The notes under the pieces are model-generated. The model was not told the origin of the DNA. It did not search any database and worked only from the letters and a program-made list of their open reading frames with translations. The position numbers were made by a program, and so were the translations under genes. From an uncultured Anaerolineaceae bacterium (GTDB lineage: Bacteria; Chloroflexota; Anaerolineae; Anaerolineales; Anaerolineaceae), in contig CALIHP010000002.1 in the NCBI GenBank assembly GCA_938020565.1, positions 1-64,000 on the forward strand: a stretch of DNA of 64,000 bases, given 5' to 3'. Positions 52,190 through 61,242 of this stretch are shown piece by piece; within the stretch, counting starts at the first letter, position 1; each line of letters begins with the position of its first letter.

Positions 52190-52195
52190 ATTATA
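52190..52195 (-). promoter_or_regulatory. -10 box of a leaderless ftsK promoter
   Basis: TATAAT on the minus strand is separated from the ATG by seven bases, and no Shine-Dalgarno motif is present. The initiating A would be at or within one base of +1. Confidence 0.5.
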
Positions 52196-52242
52196 TCATT
52201 CGTCTCGGCCCGGTCGGGCGGTCCGGAACCGGCGACGCGGTC

Positions 52243-52276
52243 CCGTCCCAGGGCAGGCCCCGTCCCAGGGCAGGCA
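52243..52276. repeat. Two tandem copies of a 17-base unit
   Basis: CCGTCCCAGGGCAGGCC is followed at once by the same sequence with one change at the last base. It lies between the divergent ftsK and 52359 genes. Confidence 0.8.
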
Positions 52277-52281
52277 TAGCT

Positions 52282-52287
52282 TATAAT
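52282..52287 (+). promoter_or_regulatory. -10 box for the membrane protein gene
   Basis: TATAAT about 70 bases before the start codon; no clear -35. Confidence 0.35.
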
Positions 52288-52358
52288 TCTATAGGAAACT
52301 GATTTGAAATTTGTGGAGACAGGCGCTGATTGATGAATTTTTTTAAAATGGGGGCAGG

Positions 52359-54920
52359 GTGAAGATGCGGATGCGCGCGAGCAGGGACGGCGCGAATCCG
52401 TCCGCTTCTTTAACGCGTCCGGCGGCATTCCGGGCCGGAGGATGCTGGCTTGGGTTGGCGCTCGCGACGGGCGTGACGCTTTTTCGGGTTGCGTCCGAGC
52501 GGTCGGGAATCGGGTCGGCGCTGCTCTTCGGTTACTCACTGTTCCGGCTGGCGATGATTCTCGGATTGGTGACGGTTCTCGCCGCGATTTTAGCGGCCGG
52601 CGCGGTCCTGGCGCGGTCGGAGCGGATCTGCGGACGGTTCTGGCGTTTCTTTCTGCGCGTGCGCCGCGGTCTGACGCAGGGACTGATCGCGCTCTTTCTG
52701 CTCGCGTCGGGGGCGCTGGTCTGCTTTCTTTATTGGCTTCCGGACGCCGCGCCGGCGATCACGGCGCGTCTTGTTCCGGTTGGATTATGGCTGGCGTTCG
52801 TTTCGCTTTGGAGCGCGGGATTCTGTTCAATTGTTCCGGAAGGACCGCGCGTCCCTTTACGGACGCTCCGGCGGATTCTGATCGTCGCGTTTGCCGTAAC
52901 CGCGATTGGAATGGCCGTCGGCGTTCCCGGCTTCGTTCGGACCCGATTCGGTTTCGCGCCGGATCCTTTCGATTGGCAGCCGCCCGGCATGTCGATTCAC
53001 TGGGGGCAGCTGGCGACCGCGCTCCTCGGCGCGGCGGCGTTCGTTCAGCTTTCCTCCGCGGCCCGGCGGGCGCTTCCAAAACGGCTCTCTCCGGCGCGGA
53101 TCCGGCGGATCGTTCGTTTGGCTGGCTTTTTCGCGATCTGGGCGCTGACGGCGCGGCTCTGGATTTCCGTCCCGACCGAAGAGGTTCTCCGTAACAGTTA
53201 TTTCATGGAGATCGCGGAGCCGAACGGCGTTCCTTATCCGGCGTCAGACGCGGCGTATTTCGCGGTCTGGGCTGAATCGATTCTGGTGGGGCTGGGGCTG
53301 AAGGAAACGGTCGTCTCGCGGCAGCTTTTCGTCGGTTTCCTGTCGCTTTTGTTTCGCGTCGCGGGAGATCATTGGCTGCTGACGATTGACCTGCTGACCG
53401 GGACGCTGGCGCTGATTCCGGCGCTGCTGTTCCTGCTTGGAGCTCAGCTGCATAGCGAAGGTGCGGGCGCGATCGCGGCTGGGATCGCGATCTTGCGCGA
53501 GTTGAATACGCTGTACATGGCGCCGTTTTTCGGCGTTTCGAGCTCGAAAATGTTCCTGTCGGATTTGCCGATGCTGCTGGCGCTGCTGGCGGCGGTTAAC
53601 GCGGCGGTCTGGGCGTACCGGCGCGCTTCGGAATGGGACGCATGGCTGAAATGGGCGGCTGTTGGCGGCTGCTTCGGGCTGGGGCTGCTGATCCGGTCGC
53701 AGTTCGCCGCCGTCGCTCCGGTTTTCGCCGGCGCGATCGTTTCCCGGCGGAACGTTTCGGGTCGGGCAAAAGCGGCGGCGTTGGCGGGGTTCGTCTGCGC
53801 GGCGGGACTTGTCCTGATGGGCGCGCTGATCCGGAGCGCGGCGCTGACCGGGAGCCTGGTTCTGGAGGACGCCTCGATCCATGGATATGAGCTGACGCGG
53901 CGTTTTTCGGGCGATCCGCTTTATGAACCGACGCGCGTTCCCGGCGAATCCGCCGAATCGTTTTCGAACCGGATGGCCCGCGAGACGTTAACGTTTATCC
54001 GGACGCGTCCCGGCGAGACCGCTTTCTTTATCTTGAATCATTGGACAAAAGCGATCGCTGAAAGTGCGATGGTTTTGCCGCTGCGGCTGGATGGCGGCCT
54101 GACCTGGAACGACCGCGGCGACGGCGCGTATCAGGATCTGGAAAACCGGCTCGCGAATCTCCGTGTCTGGGAGTTTTATGGGCTGGCCGTTTTCGCGGCG
54201 ATCGGATTTTGGGCGGCGCGAAGGCGCGGGGCTGCGATCCCGCTGGGCGTCTGTCTGGTTTATTTATTATCATCGTCGATTGGCCGCTATTCAGGGTGGC
54301 GCTTTAATCTACCGGCGGATTGGTTCATATGTTTGTTTTTCGCGACCGGCGCGGCGATGGTTAGCGAATGGGTATCGCTGGCGTTTCGGTTCAGCGACGA
54401 ACTGGGGGCGGATTCCCGCGTCTCCGAGGCGTCCGGGAAACGGAATCGGTTTTCCGTGGTACGGGCGGCCGCGCTGATTGGGGTCATGGCGTTGATCGGG
54501 GCTGCGCCGGCGCTGAGCGGGCGGCTCCGTTCGGATCGCGTCGTTCCGCTCCGGGGTCGGGAGAGCGCGGTCGAGTGGCTCGCTGAACGGGGGATGACGG
54601 CGGGGGAGCGGATAGAAACGCGGATTGCGTCGGCGTCGGAGCTGCGTGTTGGACGGCTGCTGTACCCGCGCTGGTTCGCCGCTGACGATGGGTTGACGAG
54701 CGCGAATCCCTGGGCGGCGTACCGTCCGCGTCCGTTCGACCGGCTTGGATTCGTTCTCCTGAATCGGGAAAACGTGGACGTCGTCATTCCGATCGGCGCG
54801 CTTTCGGGGCAGGTCCCGCATCGGGCGGATTGCCTCGTCGGCGGGACGCGGGACGGCGACGCGCTGATCGCGGATTTCGTGATCTGCCCCGCGGCGGGTT
54901 TCGCCGTTTTTCCAGAATAA
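52359..54920 (+). CDS. Large polytopic membrane protein, possibly GT-C type
   Basis: 853 residues with many hydrophobic segments in the first 650 and a soluble C-terminal tail. The stretch NSYFMEIAEPNGVPYPASDA lies before a cytoplasmic-to-outside helix and FVGFLSLLFRVAGDHW, similar to acidic loops of GT-C glycosyltransferases, but no DxD motif is certain. The start is GTG 52359 or ATG 52365 (AGGG upstream of both). It may form a second membrane transferase beside 6903, with which it shares only general character. Function unknown. Confidence 0.6.
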   Translation: MKMRMRASRDGANPSASLTRPAAFRAGGCWLGLALATGVTLFRVASERSGIGSALLFGYSLFRLAMILGLVTVLAAILAAGAVLARSERICGRFWRFFLRVRRGLTQGLIALFLLASGALVCFLYWLPDAAPAITARLVPVGLWLAFVSLWSAGFCSIVPEGPRVPLRTLRRILIVAFAVTAIGMAVGVPGFVRTRFGFAPDPFDWQPPGMSIHWGQLATALLGAAAFVQLSSAARRALPKRLSPARIRRIVRLAGFFAIWALTARLWISVPTEEVLRNSYFMEIAEPNGVPYPASDAAYFAVWAESILVGLGLKETVVSRQLFVGFLSLLFRVAGDHWLLTIDLLTGTLALIPALLFLLGAQLHSEGAGAIAAGIAILRELNTLYMAPFFGVSSSKMFLSDLPMLLALLAAVNAAVWAYRRASEWDAWLKWAAVGGCFGLGLLIRSQFAAVAPVFAGAIVSRRNVSGRAKAAALAGFVCAAGLVLMGALIRSAALTGSLVLEDASIHGYELTRRFSGDPLYEPTRVPGESAESFSNRMARETLTFIRTRPGETAFFILNHWTKAIAESAMVLPLRLDGGLTWNDRGDGAYQDLENRLANLRVWEFYGLAVFAAIGFWAARRRGAAIPLGVCLVYLLSSSIGRYSGWRFNLPADWFICLFFATGAAMVSEWVSLAFRFSDELGADSRVSEASGKRNRFSVVRAAALIGVMALIGAAPALSGRLRSDRVVPLRGRESAVEWLAERGMTAGERIETRIASASELRVGRLLYPRWFAADDGLTSANPWAAYRPRPFDRLGFVLLNRENVDVVIPIGALSGQVPHRADCLVGGTRDGDALIADFVICPAAGFAVFPE

Positions 54921-55028
54921 GTCGACATGTTTCTTTATTTTGATAATTAGATAATTATTTTCGCAATGAAACGTTTTGGGCGGGATGTCGTATTTAAAAT
55001 CAAAAGCGGATATCTGGAAGGAAACGGG

Positions 55029-55814
55029 ATGAGTACGTTTGGGTTAAAAATGTTGGCTGCGACGTTCATGCTGCTGGATCATGTTTATTTGTACTTTTTC
55101 GCCCCGTCGCTGGGCGCGCCTTTGATCCTGACCTGTATCGGACGGATGGCGTATCCGTTGTTTTTGTTTTGTATGGTCTGGGGGTATCACTATACGCGCA
55201 GCCGCAAGGTTTACCTGCTGCGGTTGTACCTGTTGAGTATCTTCATGACCGTCTTCTGTTACGCTGTCGATTCTTATTTCCCGACCGAAAACGGCTTCGG
55301 ATTTCATAATATTTTCCTGAGCCTGTTTCTTGTTGGCGCGCTGATCAGTACGATCGAAATTTTCCAGAAAGACCGGAAGCGGGGGATTGTCCTGTTCAGC
55401 GTTATTTTCGCGGTTCAGGTTTTATATATCTATGCGGAGCGGATATTGCGCGCGGTTTTTCCATCCCTGCCAGGGCTGAGCGGCGACACGATCACCGGGA
55501 TCGTTCCGAATCTGTACCTGAACGAATACGGTTTTGAATTCGTTGCGCTCGGCGTTCTGATGTACTTCCTTAAGGACAGGAAGGAGCTGTTTTGCGCGGC
55601 GTATATCCTGTTTTGTATCGCCCAGTTCAGCGCTGAGATGATTTCGGGTGAGTTGGGTCTTCCGGTGCAATGGCTGATGATTGCGGCGCTGCCGCTGATG
55701 ATGAGCTACAATCATGAAAAAGGCCGGGGCATGAAATATTTCTTTTACGTTTTTTATCCGGCGCATGCGTTCCTGCTGTTTTACCTGGCGAATTTTGCGG
55801 TGGGATCGAGCTGA
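55029..55814 (+). CDS. TraX-like membrane protein
   Basis: 261 residues, about eight hydrophobic segments. The opening LKMLAATFMLLDHVYLYF and IGRMAYPLFLFCMVWGYHYT are the hallmark of the TraX family. TraX of the F plasmid acetylates pilin; chromosomal homologues have no assigned role. Start 55029 has AAGGA upstream; the 21 residues added by an earlier ATG are poorly supported. It lies 34 bases before a two-component system and may be co-transcribed with it. Confidence 0.85.
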   Translation: MSTFGLKMLAATFMLLDHVYLYFFAPSLGAPLILTCIGRMAYPLFLFCMVWGYHYTRSRKVYLLRLYLLSIFMTVFCYAVDSYFPTENGFGFHNIFLSLFLVGALISTIEIFQKDRKRGIVLFSVIFAVQVLYIYAERILRAVFPSLPGLSGDTITGIVPNLYLNEYGFEFVALGVLMYFLKDRKELFCAAYILFCIAQFSAEMISGELGLPVQWLMIAALPLMMSYNHEKGRGMKYFFYVFYPAHAFLLFYLANFAVGSS

Positions 55815-55848
55815 CAATGCGCGGTACGGATGCGGAGCGAAATGGAGA

Positions 55849-56550
55849 ATGGATGGGGTGAACCGGATTTTAATCATTGACGACGATTGGCAGCTTTGCG
55901 CTTTGATTCAGCGCTGCGTTTCGCGGGAGCATATCGATGCGGATATATGCCGCGACGGGCGGGCCGGGTTAGCGAAATTAAGGGAAACCGGGTACCAGCT
56001 GGTTATTTTAGACGTGATGATGTCTGGCGCGGATGGTTTTGAAGTTTTATCAGAGATCCGTAAAGAAAGCGGCGTTCCGGTCCTGATGCTGACCGCGAAA
56101 AACGACAGCGCTTCGAAGGTCCGCGGGCTGCGCGGCGGGGCGGACGATTACCTGACGAAACCGTTCGATCTGGAGGAGCTCATGGCGCGGATTTTGTCGC
56201 TGATCCGGCGGTACACGCGCTTCAATCCCGCCGACGACGGGCCCCGGATGCTGATCTACGACGGACTGACGATCGATCTCGACCTGCGGACGGTTGCGAC
56301 CGCGGCCGGTTCGTTTGAACTCCCTCCGAAGGAATTCGACCTGTTGCTGTTCGCCGCGAAAAATCAGGGCAGGATCCTGACGAAGAAACGGATCTATGAG
56401 GAGGTATGGAAGGAAGCGTATCTTCATGACGACAGCAATATCATGGCAGTGATCAGCCGGCTGCGGAAAAAGCTCGAAGCCGATCCCGGGAGCCCGAGGT
56501 ATCTTCAGACCGTGAAAGGGATCGGCTATCGGTTCAATAAGGACGTTTGA
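55849..56550 (+). CDS. OmpR-family response regulator
   Basis: 233 residues. Receiver: acidic pair in ILIIDDDW, phospho-Asp in LVILDVMMSGADGF, Thr in LMLTAKND and Lys in YLTKPFD. C-terminal winged helix (LPPKEFDLLLFAAKNQGRIL and AVISRLRKKLEADPGS). Start at ATG 55849; GTG 55858 also fits. The kinase follows 9 bases later. The four phased repeats at 57752 are a probable binding site. Confidence 0.93.
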   Translation: MDGVNRILIIDDDWQLCALIQRCVSREHIDADICRDGRAGLAKLRETGYQLVILDVMMSGADGFEVLSEIRKESGVPVLMLTAKNDSASKVRGLRGGADDYLTKPFDLEELMARILSLIRRYTRFNPADDGPRMLIYDGLTIDLDLRTVATAAGSFELPPKEFDLLLFAAKNQGRILTKKRIYEEVWKEAYLHDDSNIMAVISRLRKKLEADPGSPRYLQTVKGIGYRFNKDV

Positions 56551-56559
56551 GCTCGCCGG

Positions 56560-57492
56560 ATGAAGATTCTGATCGCGTTCCTGATTTTCCTGACGCTGGC
56601 GGCGATCGGTTCCGCCGTTCGGCTCTGGCGCGTAAAGAAACGGCTTTCTGAAATGACCGGCGCGCTCCGCGACGTTCGGGATGGGAACGGGAACCGCCGG
56701 CTCCTGGCCGGACCGTCAGAGCCGATCGCGCCGCTTGCGTATGAGATGAACGAGATTGTTCGCGCTTATGAGGACCGGCTGGCGCAGTTCCGGCAGACGG
56801 CGGAAACGAATAAGCGGCTGATGACGAGCCTGTCGCATGACGTTCGGACGCCGCTGACGACGCTGATCGGGTACCTCGACGCGGCTCAGAAAGGTATCGT
56901 AACAGGGAAGGAGCGCGAGGAATATATTGAAACGGCGCGCCGGAAGGCTTACGACCTGAAAGCGTATATCGACGTTTTATTTGACTGGTTCAAGCTGAAT
57001 TCCGACGAATTCGTCATGGAAATCGTTCCGGTCGAAGCGGGAGAGCTGACGCGGAATATCCTGATCGATTGGATCCCGATTTTCGAAAGTCAGGGGATCG
57101 CGGTGGAGATCGATATCGCGGAAGAGTCGGTTCCGGCGGCGCTGGACAGCGGGAGTTACACGCGGATCCTGAATAACCTGATTCAGAATCTGGTCTCTCA
57201 TAGCCGCGCGGATCGCGTTGAAGCGCGCCTGTCGAAGCGGGACGATTGTTTTGAATTTACGCTGTCGGATAACGGCGTCGGGATCGCGAAAGAAGCGCTG
57301 GATCAGGTTTTTAACCGGCTTTACACGCGCGATCCGGCCGATAGCGAGAGGGGAAGCGGGCTTGGGCTGTCGATCGCGCGCCAGCTGGCCGGGAAAATGG
57401 GCGGGCGGATCAGCGCTGAAAGCCGCGTCGGGGAAGGGACTTCTTTCACGCTTGCTTTTCCGCTGATTCGGACGGAGGCTTTACGACGCTGA
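56560..57492 (+). CDS. Sensor histidine kinase with minimal N-terminus
   Basis: 310 residues. One N-terminal membrane helix (ILIAFLIFLTLAAIGSAV) and a short linker, no extracellular sensor domain. H-box SLSHDVRTPLTTLIGYLDA, N-box ILNNLIQNLVSH, G1 SDNGVGIA and G2 GSGLGLSIAR are all present, so it should be active. Intramembrane-sensing kinases of this kind are commonly paired with antibiotic- or lantibiotic-exporting ABC systems, as here. Confidence 0.9.
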   Translation: MKILIAFLIFLTLAAIGSAVRLWRVKKRLSEMTGALRDVRDGNGNRRLLAGPSEPIAPLAYEMNEIVRAYEDRLAQFRQTAETNKRLMTSLSHDVRTPLTTLIGYLDAAQKGIVTGKEREEYIETARRKAYDLKAYIDVLFDWFKLNSDEFVMEIVPVEAGELTRNILIDWIPIFESQGIAVEIDIAEESVPAALDSGSYTRILNNLIQNLVSHSRADRVEARLSKRDDCFEFTLSDNGVGIAKEALDQVFNRLYTRDPADSERGSGLGLSIARQLAGKMGGRISAESRVGEGTSFTLAFPLIRTEALRR

Positions 57493-57634
57493 GGACATGG
57501 AAAGTTTCGCTGCAGGCCTCAGGCGGATTCAGAACGCTTGTGACGAAGCCGGCCGCGGGGCTGCGTATGATGGCGATAACGATGGTTTTACGGTCTGCGT
57601 TGATCGTCATTGCGGCGAAGGTTGGGTATCACGG

Positions 57635-57658
57635 ATGAGTGCCAACCGCGGCACTCAT
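57635..57658. other. Stem-loop in the 57493-57822 gap
   Basis: ATGAGTGCC and GGCACTCAT make nine perfect pairs with a six-base loop. No T run follows, so it could be an operator or a weak terminator between the kinase and transporter genes. The rest of the 330-base gap holds a 23-codon frame at 57567 (see findings) and the phased repeats. Confidence 0.4.
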
Positions 57659-57751
57659 GGCATCCATATGTATATGTTTATCTGTATTTGATCTCTTTTG
57701 CATGAGCTACGACCGCGAAAGTCCTGCCGAAAACCTTGCGTTCAGCCGATT

Positions 57752-57795
57752 GCAAGGTTAATTCAACGTTCCCGCAAGGTTAACGCAAGGTTGCG
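57752..57795 (+). promoter_or_regulatory. Four 11-base phased repeats, probable response-regulator operator
   Basis: GCAAGGTTAAT, TCAACGTTCCC, GCAAGGTTAAC and GCAAGGTTGCG follow each other without a gap. Units 1, 3 and 4 share GCAAGGTT and unit 2 keeps CAA.GTT. The 11-base period is what OmpR/PhoB dimers recognise. An inverted AACCTTGC lies at 57732-57739. The block ends 27 bases before the ABC ATPase ATG. Confidence 0.7.
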
Positions 57796-57799
57796 CTGC

Positions 57800-57805
57800 T
57801 AAAGT
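57800..57805 (+). promoter_or_regulatory. -10 box for the first ABC ATPase gene
   Basis: TAAAGT, four bases after the last repeat; the repeats occupy the -35 region, as at activator-dependent promoters. Confidence 0.35.
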
Positions 57806-57822
57806 AAAGAGAAGGAAGTTGA

Positions 57823-58749
57823 ATGATGGACGAATTTGTGATTGAGACGAAAAAGCTGACGAAGAAATACGGGCATGAGACCGCGATTTATGACGTCGAA
57901 CTCCATGTCCGGAAAGGGCGGATTTATGGACTGCTCGGACGGAACGGCGCCGGGAAAACGACGACGATGAAGCTGCTGCTTGGGTTGACGGAGCCGACTG
58001 CCGGAGAGGTGCTGCTCTGGGAAAAGCCGCTGCGGGGGAACGAGAAAAAAGTTCTGCCCCGGATCGGGTCGATGGTTGAGGGCCCGGGTTTTTATCCGAA
58101 TCTGACCGGGACGGAAAATCTGCGAATTTTCGCGACGCTGCGCGGCGTTCCGACGGCGAACGCGGTCGAAAACGCGCTGAGGCTGGTCGGGCTTCCGTAT
58201 CGGGATAAAAAGCTGTTTTCGCAATATTCATTAGGAATGAAGCAGCGCCTGGCGATCGCGCTTGCCGTCATGCATGATCCGGAGCTGCTGATATTGGACG
58301 AGCCGATCAACGGTCTCGATCCGATCGGAATCGCGGAAGTCCGCGCTTTTATCCGCGAGCTCTGCGATCAGCGCGGAAAGACGGTCCTGATATCCAGTCA
58401 TATCCTGTCAGAGGTCGCGTTATTGGCGGACGATATCGGGATTATCGATCATGGCGCGCTGTTGGAAGAAGGCAGCCTTGCGGAACTGGAACGGAGAAAC
58501 AGTCGTTTCGTACAGTTTTCTGTTTCCGACACGGCGCAGGCGGCGCGGATATTGGAGCGAGTTTTTAACGAAACGCGGTTTTCGGTTCAGGACGATTATC
58601 GTTTGCGAGTGGACTGTCTCGATTTACCGGTTGGGAAACTTGTTGCCGCTTTTGTGGAAAATGGACTGGAAGTCAATGAAGCGCATACCTGCGAAGAAAG
58701 TCTGGAAGACTATTTCAAACGGGTAACGGGAGGAGAAGGCATTGCTTAA
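57823..58749 (+). CDS. ABC exporter ATPase, lantibiotic/bacitracin-protection type (1)
   Basis: 308 residues, single ABC domain of the BcrA/LanF type. Walker A GRNGAGKTTTMKLLLG, signature YSLGMKQRLAIALAV, Walker B LLILDEPINGLDPIG, and the His switch in LISSHILSEV. The C-terminal 90 residues form the usual extra domain. GAAGGAAG precedes the ATG. Two permeases follow, as in LanFEG systems. The first 130 bases are nearly identical to those of the ATPase at 60319. Confidence 0.92.
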   Translation: MMDEFVIETKKLTKKYGHETAIYDVELHVRKGRIYGLLGRNGAGKTTTMKLLLGLTEPTAGEVLLWEKPLRGNEKKVLPRIGSMVEGPGFYPNLTGTENLRIFATLRGVPTANAVENALRLVGLPYRDKKLFSQYSLGMKQRLAIALAVMHDPELLILDEPINGLDPIGIAEVRAFIRELCDQRGKTVLISSHILSEVALLADDIGIIDHGALLEEGSLAELERRNSRFVQFSVSDTAQAARILERVFNETRFSVQDDYRLRVDCLDLPVGKLVAAFVENGLEVNEAHTCEESLEDYFKRVTGGEGIA

Positions 58750-59527
58750 TCTTGTGCTTTGTGAATTCACAAAATTAAAACGCAAAAAAATTGTTTTACT
58801 GATCATACTTTCTGCTTTCCTGTTTCCTGTTCCGCTCACAGCGTTCATGACGCTGCCCTTTCCGATTGAAAGCGAGGCGGCTAATTTCAATGAGTATTTC
58901 AGTTATGTGATGGGATATGGCGTAGAGCTGCTGCTGCCCTGTGTGATCGGCATCACTGCCGCGACCCTGTTTTTTATGGAACGCGATCATGATACTTTTA
59001 AAAATTTGCGGGTGATTCCGGTCACAAGCACACAGATGGTCCTTGCAAAAATTATTGTTTTATTCCTTTTCGGAATATTATTCAGTTTAGCTTCAGCCGT
59101 TGCCGCGTTCCTTTGCGGGGGTTTTACGCCGGGCGCGGAGGTCACAGGGATATTCTATAAATTGGTATTGGCGTTAGAAATGGGGGCCTTTATTACGGGC
59201 GGAACTTTGCCCTTAGTTGTTCTTGTCGTTTTCTTCAGTAAAACCTATATCTTTTCTATTTTGCTCTGCGTATTTTACAGCGTTTTGAGTTTGACGGCGG
59301 AAGCCAGTTTCGGCGCGCTGCCCAAATTATTGTGCTGGCTCATGCCAATTCCTCTGACAACGCTTTGGAGCGCGGGAAATATGATTCAACATGGCGTACG
59401 CGAAAATATAGAAGCGTTAGAGCGTCTGTTTCCGTCTACAGCTCAGACCGTTGCTATTTTAAGCGTTATGGCATTCCTGTCTGTCATGCTGATCGATTAC
59501 CTGTATAAAGTGAGGAGAGATGAATAA
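58742..59527 (+). CDS. ABC-2 permease of exporter 1 (first)
   Basis: 261 residues, six hydrophobic segments, LanE/BcrB-like. TTG start within TTGCTTAA, where the last bases are the stop of the ATPase gene (eight-base overlap). Base composition is visibly AT-richer than the ATPase gene before it. No catalytic motif is expected. With the next gene it forms the membrane part of exporter 1. Confidence 0.8.
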   Translation: MLNLVLCEFTKLKRKKIVLLIILSAFLFPVPLTAFMTLPFPIESEAANFNEYFSYVMGYGVELLLPCVIGITAATLFFMERDHDTFKNLRVIPVTSTQMVLAKIIVLFLFGILFSLASAVAAFLCGGFTPGAEVTGIFYKLVLALEMGAFITGGTLPLVVLVVFFSKTYIFSILLCVFYSVLSLTAEASFGALPKLLCWLMPIPLTTLWSAGNMIQHGVRENIEALERLFPSTAQTVAILSVMAFLSVMLIDYLYKVRRDE

Positions 59528-60308
59528 CATGATTCCCATGATTCAGACCGAAATCTGGAAATTAAAAAGGTATCGAATTATCTGGTCCGGGGTTTTCCTC
59601 ATGCTGCTTTCCGTTCTGTTGACTATTTTTTCTACTACGGCAATGGATGGGACGATCTGGACATTTCCTTTCTTTTCTGAGCAGGTCGTCAAGAACAACG
59701 TTACGACGATTTTTCCGATGTGTATTGTTTTGATTGCCGGATATATCATAGCAAGAGAAGAAAAAGATAACGCGCTTAAAAATATTATGGTAATTCCTGT
59801 TTCTTATTCCTGTCTATTGTCAGGGAAACTGGTTGCTTGCGCATTGCTTTCTTTGTTTTTAGGGCTGGCAAGCGCGGTGTTTACGATAGCTGCGAGCTTG
59901 CTGCTGGAATTTCCGGGATTTTCTGTCGCGGTCGTTATTCAGACATTTATTCAGATGATTTTGAACTGTCTGTTTCTGTATATTGCGGTGACGCCAGTGA
60001 TTGCGCTAACGGTTCGTATTCCAAACGGGCACCTGATCGGGACGATCATAGCGTTTGTTTATGGCTATGGCGGTATGTTTGCTTCGGGGAATATGACGCT
60101 GGCGAACGTTTACCCAATTACTGCAAGCCTGGGCCTGATCCGCTATCGCAGTTATGATCCAGCAGTCCATTGGAACATGCTGAGCTGTCTTTGCAGCCTG
60201 ATCCTCTGCGTCTGTATTTCCTGTATATTCATCCTGCGCATAAAAAATAAAGAGCCTGAAAGAACAACGAAAAAGCCTGATAAAGCGATCCTTAAGAAAG
60301 GATGGTAA
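59520..60308 (+). CDS. ABC-2 permease of exporter 1 (second)
   Basis: 262 residues, LanG-like, about six membrane segments beginning at IIWSGVFLMLLSVLLTIF. GAGGAGAG lies before the ATG and the start overlaps the previous stop by eight bases. AT-rich like its partner, with a basic tail (TTKKPDKAILKKGW). Confidence 0.8.
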   Translation: MNNMIPMIQTEIWKLKRYRIIWSGVFLMLLSVLLTIFSTTAMDGTIWTFPFFSEQVVKNNVTTIFPMCIVLIAGYIIAREEKDNALKNIMVIPVSYSCLLSGKLVACALLSLFLGLASAVFTIAASLLLEFPGFSVAVVIQTFIQMILNCLFLYIAVTPVIALTVRIPNGHLIGTIIAFVYGYGGMFASGNMTLANVYPITASLGLIRYRSYDPAVHWNMLSCLCSLILCVCISCIFILRIKNKEPERTTKKPDKAILKKGW

Positions 60309-60318
60309 TTTCTGCCGA

Positions 60319-61242
60319 ATGAACGAATTTGTGATTGAGACGAAAAAGCTGACGAAGAAATACGGGCATGAAACCGCGATTCATGACGTCGATCTCCATG
60401 TCCGGAAAGGGCGGATTTACGGGCTTCTCGGGCGGAACGGCGCCGGGAAAACGACAATAATGAAAGCCGTTTTGGGGCTGATCCCGATCGATTCCGGGGA
60501 GGTTAAAGTATTTGGCGAGCGGATCGAGGAACGGAAGGAGCGGATTTATCCGCGGATCGGCGCGATGATCGAGACGCCGGGCTTTTATCCGAACCTGACC
60601 GGGACGGAAAATCTGGAAATTTTTGCGAAGCTGCGCGGCGTTCCAACGCCGGACGCGGTCGAAAACGCGCTGAGGCTGGTCGGGCTTCCGGTTCGGGATA
60701 AAAAGCTGTTCGGCGCGTATTCTTTGGGCATGAAGCAGCGCCTCGGTATCGCGAACGCGGTTTTTCATGACCCGGAGCTTCTGATATTGGACGAACCCAC
60801 GAATGGACTCGATCCGATCGGAATCGCCGGGATCAGGGATCATCTTAAAAAGCTGGTCGTTGAGCGTGAAAAAACGATCCTGATATCCAGTCATATCCTG
60901 TCTGAAATCACGCTGCTCGCCGACGATATCGGGATCATCGACCGCGGCGTCTTATTGGAGGAAGCCCCGCTGAGCGAGCTGACAAAAAGGGACCGTCGGT
61001 ATATCGAGCTTCGGGTTTCGGACGTTTCGAAAACCGTTCTGATCCTGGAACGGGATTTTGGAATGAAGGGTTATTCCGTTCAGGACGACTGCACGCTTCA
61101 TCTTTTTGACGCGGTTGAGGATATCGGCGCGGTCCACAGAGCGCTCGTACTGGAGGACGTCGCCGTTTACGAATCCCGGTTTTGCAGCCATACGTTGGAG
61201 GACTATTTCAAGAGTATAACGGGAGGAGAGGGAATTGCTTAA
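60319..61242 (+). CDS. ABC exporter ATPase, lantibiotic/bacitracin-protection type (2)
   Basis: 307 residues. Walker A GRNGAGKTTIMKAVLG, signature YSLGMKQRLGIANAVFHD, Walker B LLILDEPTNGLDPIG and ISSHILSEI. It is a paralogue of the ATPase at 57823 with nearly identical first 130 bases. AGGATGG is 13 bases upstream, so translation may be coupled to the preceding gene. It serves the two permeases after it. Confidence 0.92.
   Translation: MNEFVIETKKLTKKYGHETAIHDVDLHVRKGRIYGLLGRNGAGKTTIMKAVLGLIPIDSGEVKVFGERIEERKERIYPRIGAMIETPGFYPNLTGTENLEIFAKLRGVPTPDAVENALRLVGLPVRDKKLFGAYSLGMKQRLGIANAVFHDPELLILDEPTNGLDPIGIAGIRDHLKKLVVEREKTILISSHILSEITLLADDIGIIDRGVLLEEAPLSELTKRDRRYIELRVSDVSKTVLILERDFGMKGYSVQDDCTLHLFDAVEDIGAVHRALVLEDVAVYESRFCSHTLEDYFKSITGGEGIA

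Noticed and set aside
57497..57691. Frame of 64 codons after the kinase
   Set aside because: No ribosome site, atypical composition, and it overlaps the stem-loop at 57635.
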